Assembly (NCBI GenBank): GCA_031761405.1
Contig: JASEVX010000005.1
Coordinates: forward strand, 3,500,050-3,564,049
Reading direction: 5' to 3'
Length of the DNA stretch: 64,000 nt
DNA from: Serripes groenlandicus
Lineage: Eukaryota; Mollusca; Bivalvia; Cardiida; Cardiidae
The notes under the pieces were generated by a model. That model was not told the origin of the DNA. It searched no databases and saw only the letters and a program-made list of their open reading frames with translations. Positions 57,124 to 64,000 of this stretch are shown here, piece by piece. The position numbers were made by a program, and so were the translations under genes. Within the stretch, counting starts at the first letter, position 1, and each line of letters opens with the position of its first letter.

Positions 57124-57698
57124 CTAAGTAAATCCCATTACCCGAAAAAGAGATATTTTGACTATCAGAAACCTTTTTGACACGTTACCAAGCGAAAATT
57201 GACTATATGACAGTGATATTTTGAATGGCATATAAGGGCAAATAACTCCTTCAATATTTTAGCTTAATCATGACGTGATTGCCTCCCTTATACACATACA
57301 GCAGTGACGTCACTATTCAATGTGTACATAGAAACAGCAGACAACAGGAACTGTCAGCATTTCATGTCACGATTTGCAAGTATTTGCAAGCAATTAATAA
57401 CAATTTAAAACTTTTTTATGTACTTAATTTTGTTCGGTATAATATTTATATTATGTTAATTGAACAATTTAAAAAGCTGATAATGGTTGAAGTAAATTTG
57501 ATGTAATGTCTATATGTCAAAGTTTTAAATCTAATTCTCCAAATTCAGTCATTTTTAGCTCTACTAGCCATAAGAGATTGTTGAATGGTGTTGTTCCTGT
57601 CGTCTGTCTCTGTCCTAACTTTAGCTTTGTAGTTAGCGTGGTAGAGCCTCAGTCTCTGGTACCAAATCCTGTGATGAGCAGGTTCTGCTTTTTTAGCT
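57124..57698. other. No gene recognised
   Basis: AT-rich sequence. The short frames here have no splice or homology support. Confidence 0.4.
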
Positions 57699-58499
57699 CA
57701 CCTAAGCATGAAGTGGAAGGGGGGGGGGGGGGGGGGGGGGTTGTGATCACTCACCGTCGTCGTCTCTTGTGCGTCCGTATGTTAACAATTCCCTACAAAT
57801 GACTTCTCCTATAAAACCAATGGACTGATTTCAAAATAACTTCACATGAATGTTAAATGGCTTTCAAAGTTGTTCAAAGAATTTAAATCAAGTAGAGCTT
57901 TGATGGCTGCGGCATCATAAAAAGGGAAAGTTGCCCAAACTTAAAAAAATCTTTTTGTCCAAAAGTATTAGCACAATTTGAAAACTATTTTGCGCAAATG
58001 TTCCTTGGGGCACTCTACCAAGACTTCAAATATTTCCGATCCGTTGAAAAAATGGCCACCAGGGTTGGAGCTTGTTTTCCTTATATGTGTATTGTTAAAA
58101 CTTTAAAAATCTTCTTGTTCAAAAGTACATGCCACATTTAAAGACAATTTGGCCCAATTGTTCCTTGGGTGTCCTCTACTAAGATAGTTTAAATTATACC
58201 AATCTTATGAAAAACATGGCTGCCAGGGGGCGGGGCTTATTTTCCTTATATGTAATATAGTGAAAACTTAAACAAATCTTCTTGTACAAAATCACTGGCC
58301 CGATTTGATAATAATTTGGCACAGATGTACCTTGTGTTACTCTCAGCCAAGTTTGTTCAATTTATTCTGATCCGTTAAAAAACATGGTCTCCAGGGTGAT
58401 TACTTGCTTTCCTTTTATGTATAGAGTAAAAACTTTGAAAAATATTGAAGTTCTATCAAATCAAGTGAGCGATAAAGGGCCATCATAGCCGTCTTGTTG
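57699..58499 (-). mobile_element. Pearl/Helentron-like element, CTCACCT family
   Basis: The minus strand starts AACAAGACGGCTATGATGGC, with CGCTCACTTG, and ends CTTAGGTGAGCTAA. Four ~150-165 bp cores contain CAGGGGGCGGGGCTTATTTT-type sequence. A 22-base G run (57,719-57,740) has replaced most of the region next to the 3' hairpin. Confidence 0.75.
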
Positions 58500-58721
58500 A
58501 TTTTTTCCCACTAACTCTCAAGTACTGGTTAATATAAAAAGATAGTTGTGTAAGTACTTAATTTCCTTTTCTCACTATGTATTCAAAAACCGCCTGCTAC
58601 TTGACCCGCCACGTGTCGGTCTCAACAGGGAAAGTGTTAAAGAAAAACTACTGGTGACTCTGTTTCTGGTAAATTGGAGCAATATTGGTCTCTGGCAAAT
58701 GCTTTATTTTATGTATTTCAG

Positions 58722-58885
58722 ACATCAAAAGATGGAATATCTGTCCAAGTAGGATGGTCAAACTATTCGTTCAAAGAGGGGCGATCCAAGTTAATAAAAT
58801 CCACAAGGTACGTCCTGATTCAGGTCCAAAAACAATAAAGCTCAAAACCATTGCTAAAGGTGAAGAGATAAAAAACAAAACTTAA
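58722..58885 (+). CDS. Candidate terminal exon, unknown protein
   Basis: A good acceptor (TTTTATGTATTTCAG) is followed by a frame reading IKRWNICPSRMVKLFVQRGA, IQVNKIHKVRPDSG and TIKLKTIAKGEEIKNKT-stop. The composition looks protein-like and the reading frame uses the whole segment. No partner exon was identified upstream. It might be an orphan exon or chance. Confidence 0.25.
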
Positions 58886-59099
58886 ATCATTATTTTTTCC
58901 TAGCAACACGAGTCCCATTGGACATGAGAAAAATTTCACTTTTGGACCAACAATGGAGATCTCATAGACCCTAAAACAACCATTGGGGAGTTATCATGTT
59001 CGACAACTAGAGTGAGGATGTATCTACTTTCGAAAAAGGTGAATATTTTTTTTTTTGTTGAGTATGACTAATCACTGAACACTTATCCCATTTTAGACG

Positions 59100-59594
59100 A
59101 GTACGGCTATTGTGAGAACTTAAAAAAAATATTCTTCCCCGAAAGTGTCTGACCGATTTTTAAATAATTTTTTAGAATGTTGCTTAAGTGACCCACTATC
59201 AGATTCCTTCAAGCCATTGGTAAAAAAACCTGGCCTCCAGGGCGCGGGGCTATTTTGCCTTATATTGCTATAGTGTAAACTTAAAAAATCTTCTCCTGAA
59301 AGTGTCACCCCGATTTTCTAATTATTTTGTAGAAATGTTCCTTGGGTGACCCACTATCAGATTCCTTAAAGCCTTGTTAATTTGTTGAAAAACAAAAATA
59401 TGGTCGCCACAGAGCGGGGTTCTTCGGCCGTATATGGCTATTGTGAAAACTTAAAAAATCTTCTCCTGCGAAAGTGTTCTGCCAATTTAAAAATAATTTT
59501 GTAGAAATATTCCTAGGGTGACCCTCTATCAGATTCTTTCAAGCCATGTTGAATGGTCGAACACTATGGTGGCCAGGGCTTATATGGCTTAACT

Positions 59595-59631
<37 letters not shown>

Positions 59632-59662
59632 AACGGGTGAGCAATCCAGGGCCATCATGTTA
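59100..59662 (-). mobile_element. Pearl/Helentron-like element, partial
   Basis: About three ~165-bp cores in reverse (AAATCTTCTCCTGAAAGTGT, TAGAAATGTTCCTTGGGTGA, GGGCGGGGCTATTTTGCCTT-like). The 5' end on minus is ATGATGGCCCTGGATTGC, then TCACCC. A 36-base G run lies at 59,595-59,630. The 3' terminus is absent. Confidence 0.7.
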
Positions 59663-60044
59663 ATCACCTAATTGTTAAAAAGTTATCTATGTTGAAATGA
59701 TAAATTTGATGGATTTCTTCAATTTATTTCTTAAAAAACTTGATACCTACTTAAAGTGGAGTGGGAAAGTTACATGAAAACTCCTGAAAGTAATGTATAG
59801 ATAAACTTGATCCTTTTAGATCACTAAAACATAGTCAAAATGACAATAAACTCTACAGAAAAAAAATGTTTCTTGGCTTTGCATTTCCTATTTTTTGTCA
59901 ACGCACTCAGCCAGTGGACAGACCTCAAATTCCATGTAGCTGGAAATGCTAGGTACCAAGGACTCCACCCCCTTTTAGTGTGGCAACCTTATCAGTCAGG
60001 CTGATAAAGACAAGGGAGACTAGAAGGACATTCTGCAAGTAGTT
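59663..60044. other. No gene recognised
   Basis: Unassigned sequence before the hAT relic. It may hold more of the decayed transposase, but I could not align a frame. Confidence 0.4.
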
Positions 60045-60285
60045 CATCTGACCAGCATCCTACCACTCTCCAATGTGACATGCGAAAGGGCCTTCTCTAC
60101 AATGAAGATAATCAGTCTGATTTGAGGTGTGCACTGGACAGTGTTATCATGGACATTCTTATGAGAATTAAAATCGAAAACATCAGTCTGAGGGATTTTG
60201 ATCCAAAGGTGGCTGTTAGGAGGTGGTGGTTGTCGGGCGAGAGGCAGAAGAGGCCAACAACATTACCATATGGACATAGAAGATG
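60045..60285 (+). pseudogene. hAT transposase C-terminal dimerisation domain, relic
   Basis: One frame reads LPLSNVTCERAFSTMKII and then hits a stop. One base out of phase the sequence continues SDLRCALDSVIMDILMRIKI, then FDPKVAVRRWW. This is the conserved hAT C-terminal region (L-S-N-...-CER-FS-...-L-...-LM-I, then ...W). A frameshift near 60,110 and the missing upstream catalytic part mark it as dead. Confidence 0.75.
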
Positions 60286-60417
60286 ATTTATCATCATATT
60301 CAGTATAGATGCCTTATACAGTTACTGTGCTTTTGTTTATTATTGTTGATTATTGTTATGTATTGCTTTAAGATAGTTTGTATTGTTTAAAGATAGTTTA
60401 ATAGAAGTTTTATTTAG

Positions 60418-60467
60418 ACCTTTGGATCAAAATCCCTCCGAATGTCTGATGTTTTCAATTTTAATTT
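60418..60467 (-). repeat. Inverted copy of part of the hAT relic
   Basis: The reverse complement (AAAATTGAAAACATCAGAC, then GAGGGATTTTGATCCAAAGG) repeats 60,168-60,213 in the opposite direction, forming an imperfect inverted repeat with a ~200-bp spacer. Confidence 0.75.
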
Positions 60468-60672
60468 AAATTCGAGCCCTGTTTATTATCAAGTGTTATT
60501 ATGAAAATCACTTGTTTATTAAACATTTAACTAAAACGCACTTGCACTGACTTTAGTTACTTTATTATATGCATATAGAATGCTTAATCAACCTAATTAA
60601 ATACTTTGAAAAAAAGCAAGTAACTTTTAGAAATTGCAAGTTGAACATTTTCCCACTTGCTAAAATCTGCAG

Positions 60673-60856
60673 GTGGGGAAAACGTTTAAATTCGAGCCCT
60701 GTCAGCAATCAACTAGGTCCAGGAGTCAGCAATCAACCCAGTTCAGGAGAGAGAGATTGTCCCGGTCCAGGTCAAGCAGCCAACTGAGGACTCCGTCCAT
60801 TTTTGCTGCAAATGAGACTCCAACAAGAAAAGAGGCCTTCCCAATGATTGAAGCAG
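60673..60856 (+). CDS. Candidate internal exon, Ser/Arg-rich
   Basis: Acceptor AAATCTGCAG and donor GCAG|GTATGT bound an open frame containing STRSRSQQSTQFRRERLSRS, then IFAANETPTRKEAFPMIEA. The motif TTTAAATTCGAGCCCTGT at its start also occurs at 60,464, so part may be repeat-derived. No partner exons identified. Confidence 0.2.
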
Positions 60857-61204
60857 GTATGTGAAAAACCAGATAAATGATATTTTAATAGTTGGTTTAT
60901 TCCAATTTATTTTAGCTTGATTGTAACGAAGGCTTACAGCTTAAAGAGTCACTCCCGAGTCCGTTTCCTGGGTCAAACCAGTACGGAATGTCCATTGTGA
61001 AAGCTACGAGAACGTTATAGTTATTGACCGACTTTTAAAGGTACTGGCAACCAGATGATACCATTGCAAGAAAAACTTACATAAAATTGATATTGGTGTG
61101 TATAATACCTTGAAACTTACTTAATGATGTAACACATTGTTTTTTTTCATGTATCTTTCTCATTTTTTCGTATTTTTCTATTTCAAAAAGTCACTGGGTT
61201 AGTC
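60857..61204. other. No gene recognised
   Basis: AT-rich, no recognised feature. Confidence 0.4.
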
Positions 61205-61611
61205 TACCAGGTAAAACTAACTAGAATGGAGTGCTCCCCGGAGCACGTGTGTCACCTGCCGGGGCCTTGTCAGAAAAAATTAAATTTTGACAGAAAAGGG
61301 GAAATAAATCTGATACAAAAATATTTGGATTATCCTTCTTTTGTGAAACCATCACAAAGATTGATATAAACATTTGTCAGAAGTTTCAATTAAATCCTTT
61401 GAGTAGAAAGAAAGTAATTTGAAAAAGTAATTTGAAAATTTAGATTTTTGATAGAAAAGGGGCGATAACTCTGATATAAAAATATTTGGATTATTCCCCT
61501 TTTGTGAACCAATCACACACATTGATATAAACATTTGTCAGAAGTTTTAATGTAATCCTTTTAGTAGAAAAAAATCCCTAAGTGCCTACCATGCTACGCA
61601 AGTGACACAAA
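61205..61611 (+). mobile_element. Helentron-like element, TGTCACCTG family
   Basis: The 5' hairpin GTGCTCCCCGGAGCAC is followed by GTGTCACCTGCC. Two to three tandem cores contain AAACATTTGTCAGAAGTTT (61,370 and 61,528). The 3' end is TGCCTACCATGCTACGCAAG, then TGACACAAAAA. GTGTCACCT and AGGTGACAC are complementary (3' box AAGTGACAC in this copy; AGGTGACAC in the copy at 49,270). Confidence 0.6.
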
Positions 61612-61666
61612 AAGAGATTTCTATAACGTTATGATATCTGTTGAAAATTCCAGTAGCCAATCTCTA

Positions 61667-61738
61667 GCCCGAGTAGCTCAGTTGGTAGAGCACTACTCAT
61701 ATTCTGGCGACCCGGGTTTGAATCCCCGCTCCGACGAC
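61667..61738 (+). mobile_element. tRNA-like sequence, probably a SINE head
   Basis: A perfect-looking box A (TAGCTCAGTTGG) and box B (GGTTTGAATCC) are correctly spaced, with a D-arm GCTC...GAGC and T-arm. The acceptor stem pairs only in part (GCCCGAG against CTCCGAC), and the anticodon stem around CAT is weak. A SINE or tRNA pseudogene is more likely than a working tRNA. Confidence 0.5.
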
Positions 61739-61974
61739 CTCGTAACGTCATTGCAACGAAAGTAACGTCTTTGTTAGGCAAGTAATAAATAAATAACAAA
61801 AGGAAAACGACAGGAATGGTAGGAAAAGATAGTTTGACTCGTCACAAATGGATTTCATTCACTGGAAAGACTTTATGAAGGCTAAGTCGACTATTCTTGT
61901 GTACCTGTCATCATTATTTCGTGGATTTTATATCTTTGCAATATAGAGAAGCAATAAACACTTAAAAATGATTG

Positions 61975-62230
61975 TAAATATTTCAACGGAAGTTATCGTT
62001 CGTTACACTGGCCTCGGATATTATTTTCACTGAAAAGGACGAACCATACTGTTTCTGTATCGGCATAGCTTCATTTCAAGGTAAGCTATTTATTATATCA
62101 ATAATTTGCTTAAAAATATAACTTCATTTCTACATTATTTGTTAGTATCTGTTGGGAACGTTCCACGATGCTTTCGTCACATCGCGTGACGTCACATGGT
62201 GTGTATCGTTTTTGTCTGTATCTGTCATTT
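61975..62230 (+). promoter_or_regulatory. Possible promoter and first non-coding exon
   Basis: A perfect cAMP-response palindrome TGACGTCA (~62,187), a GGAACGTTCC palindrome (~62,156) and a GCGTGACG cluster occur within 50 bp. Just upstream, TTCATTTCAAG|GTAAGC (~62,081) resembles a splice donor, as at the end of a leader exon. No coding exon follows in the window, so this remains weak. Confidence 0.2.
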
Positions 62231-62588
62231 GAAGCCGCAGCCGTCTTGTCAAATGTAGACTCCACTCAAGAAAATAGCTAAAGTTTGTTTGCTACATTTA
62301 TTGCAATATATAGATAAACGTCTTAAAGTCAATACAACTAAACAGTCGAAGATATGATAGAAACAAAACTACAGTCAATTTCAAATTATTTGCCTTCAAT
62401 TTACATTATTTGTTTACATTGTACAGTTTAACAGTTTATGTCTATGACCTAGTCTTTGTCGAATCATGAAAGTATGACCAGAATCAGTTCACCCTGGTTT
62501 TGGGGTATACATAGTAAATGTCTTAAGCCATATATCCTCCAACCTGAAAGAGAGGAAAACACTTTCATGCCTTCAAATGAGTCTATTG

Positions 62589-63466
62589 TTAGCTCACCTA
62601 AGCACGAAGTGCAAGGTGAGCTTTTGTGATCACTCACCGTCCGGCGTCTGCGTCGTCGTCGGTGTCTGTTAACAATTTCCTACAAATGACTTCTCCTACT
62701 AAACCAATTGACAGAAAAGGGGAAAATTGCCAAATCTTAAAAAAAAATCTTCTTGTCCAAAAGTACTGGCCTGATTTGAAAATTATTTTGCACTAATGTT
62801 CCTTGGGGTACTCTCTACTAAGATTGTTTAAATATTTCCGATACGTTGAAAAACATGGCCGCCAGGCGGCGGAGCTTATTTTCCTTATATGTGCATTGTT
62901 AAAAGTTTAAAAATCTTCTTGTCCAAAAGTACTGGCCCAATTTGAAAATTATTTAGCACAAATGTTCCTTGGGGCACCCTTTACCAAGATTGTTCAAATA
63001 AATCCGATCCGTTGAAAAACATGGACGCCAGGGGCGGAGCTTGTTTCCCTTATATGTGCATTGTTAAAACTTTAAAAATCTTCTTGTCCAAAAGTATTGG
63101 CCCGATTTGAAAATTATTTTGCACAAATGTTCCTTTGGGGACCTTCTACCAAGATTGTTCAAATTAATCTGATCCATTGAAAAACATGGCCGCCAGGGGC
63201 GGGGCTTATTTTCCTAATATGTGCATTGTAATATCTTTAAAAATCTTCTTGTCCAAAAGCACCTGCCTGATTTAAAAATCATTTGGCACAAATGTTCCTT
63301 GGGTGACTTTCTACCAAGGATGTTCAAATAAACCCGATCTGTTGAAAAACATGGCCGCCAGGGAGGGTTGCTTGTTTTCCTTATATGTATAGAGTATAAA
63401 ACTTTGAAAACTATTGAAGTTCTAAATCAGGTGAGCGATATAGGGCCATCATGACCCTCTTGTTTT
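62589..63466 (-). mobile_element. Pearl/Helentron-like element, complete, CTCACCT family
   Basis: The minus strand begins AACAAGAGGGTCATGATGGC with CGCTCACCTG. It has about four ~165-bp cores (AACATGGCCGCCAGGGGCGG on plus), a GACGACGACGCAG microsatellite, a hairpin CTTGCACTTCGTGCTTAGG and the terminus GGTGAGCTAA. Both ends are intact, so it is one of the cleaner copies here. Confidence 0.85.
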
Positions 63467-63708
63467 AAAGAAATGATGGACTATCAGTAAAACACATTAC
63501 TTTTCTTTCAACAGGCTGCATTTCTAGTAGATTCATCTTTTTTTTTAACCAAAATGTGTTTATTGATCAAACTCAAATGAGTCATGATTGTTTTAAAGAA
63601 ATGATGTCATATGGGGGCTATCAGTAAAACGCATTACTTTTCTTTCAACAGGCTGAATTTCTAGTAGTTTCATTTTATTTTATTTTATCCAAAATGTGTT
63701 TATTGATC
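63467..63708. repeat. Direct repeat, two copies of ~120 bp
   Basis: TTTTAAAGAAATGATG, TTACTTTTCTTTCAACAGGC and CCAAAATGTGTTTATTGATC appear twice in the same order (from ~63,465 and ~63,590). Confidence 0.85.
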
Positions 63709-64000
63709 AGATTGGACAAACTTGGTACTAAGAATTTAAACATTATTTTCACTAGGTTATTTTAAATACTCTGCATGTATGTATTCAAACAACATTTACA
63801 AAAGATTCAACATCTATTGACAGCACTATTTTCATACTTGGGAGCACAACAACAAAATGATGTCATAGAACTCTTCAAATAGAGCAAATGCAAAATAAAA
63901 AGCCTTTTACGGTCACCGATTTAGGTCCGTCTATGAAACAGGGCAATGTACACTAACTATATCAAACTCAAATAAGGTAAAAGGCAATCTCTTTTTAAAT
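63709..64000. other. No gene recognised
   Basis: AT-rich sequence to the window edge without recognised features. Confidence 0.4.

Noticed and set aside
60112..60297. Minus-strand open frame over the hAT relic
   Set aside because: Antisense of recognisable hAT dimerisation-domain sequence.
61667..61738. Functional tRNA gene (Met-like, CAT)
   Set aside because: The acceptor and anticodon stems pair poorly despite good A and B boxes; a SINE head or pseudogene fits better.

Overview
The window is eukaryotic. It is AT-rich, genes are split by GT-AG introns, and most of the DNA is mobile or tandem repeats. The repeat types point to a mollusc, probably a marine bivalve: I-clade non-LTR retrotransposons, tRNA-derived SINEs, and Pearl-like elements with ~150-170 bp tandem cores. 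This is judged from sequence character only; no database was searched.

Layout. 1-5,424: near-complete minus-strand I-like retrotransposon (zinc-knuckle ORF1, endonuclease, reverse transcriptase, RNase H), cut by the window edge and carrying one frameshift. 6,602-7,305: small two-exon gene of unknown function. 7.8-11.3 kb: SINEs, MITEs, a tandem repeat and a Tc1-like transposase tail.

11,609-39,369 (+): the main gene. I traced nine exons with matching splice phases. Two short exons encode a PWWP-like domain. A giant exon holds a 48-bp, in-frame minisatellite (16-residue units, about 175 in three blocks), an acidic region and two zinc fingers. Six further exons complete a Crypton-like tyrosine recombinase core (R...R...GH...Y) and a Myb/SANT-like tail. 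The gene looks damaged or polymorphic: one extra T in exon 2, a 1-bp deletion in the array (present twice through a segmental duplication), and two insertions of non-autonomous elements with stops.

39.4-50 kb: 56-bp tandem repeats, further elements with ~150-170 bp monomers, and a 937-bp higher-order satellite. 51,075-53,063 (+): a second, decayed zinc finger-tyrosine recombinase gene that lacks the introns of the first. 53-64 kb: piggyBac-like MITEs, a 5'-truncated second retrotransposon copy, minus-strand Helentron-like elements, a hAT transposase relic, a tRNA-like SINE head and a possible promoter.

The most notable results are the PWWP-repeat-recombinase fusion gene, and a repeat superfamily whose 5' subterminal and 3' terminal boxes stay complementary while their sequence changes between families, as expected for Helentron-type asymmetric terminal inverted repeats.
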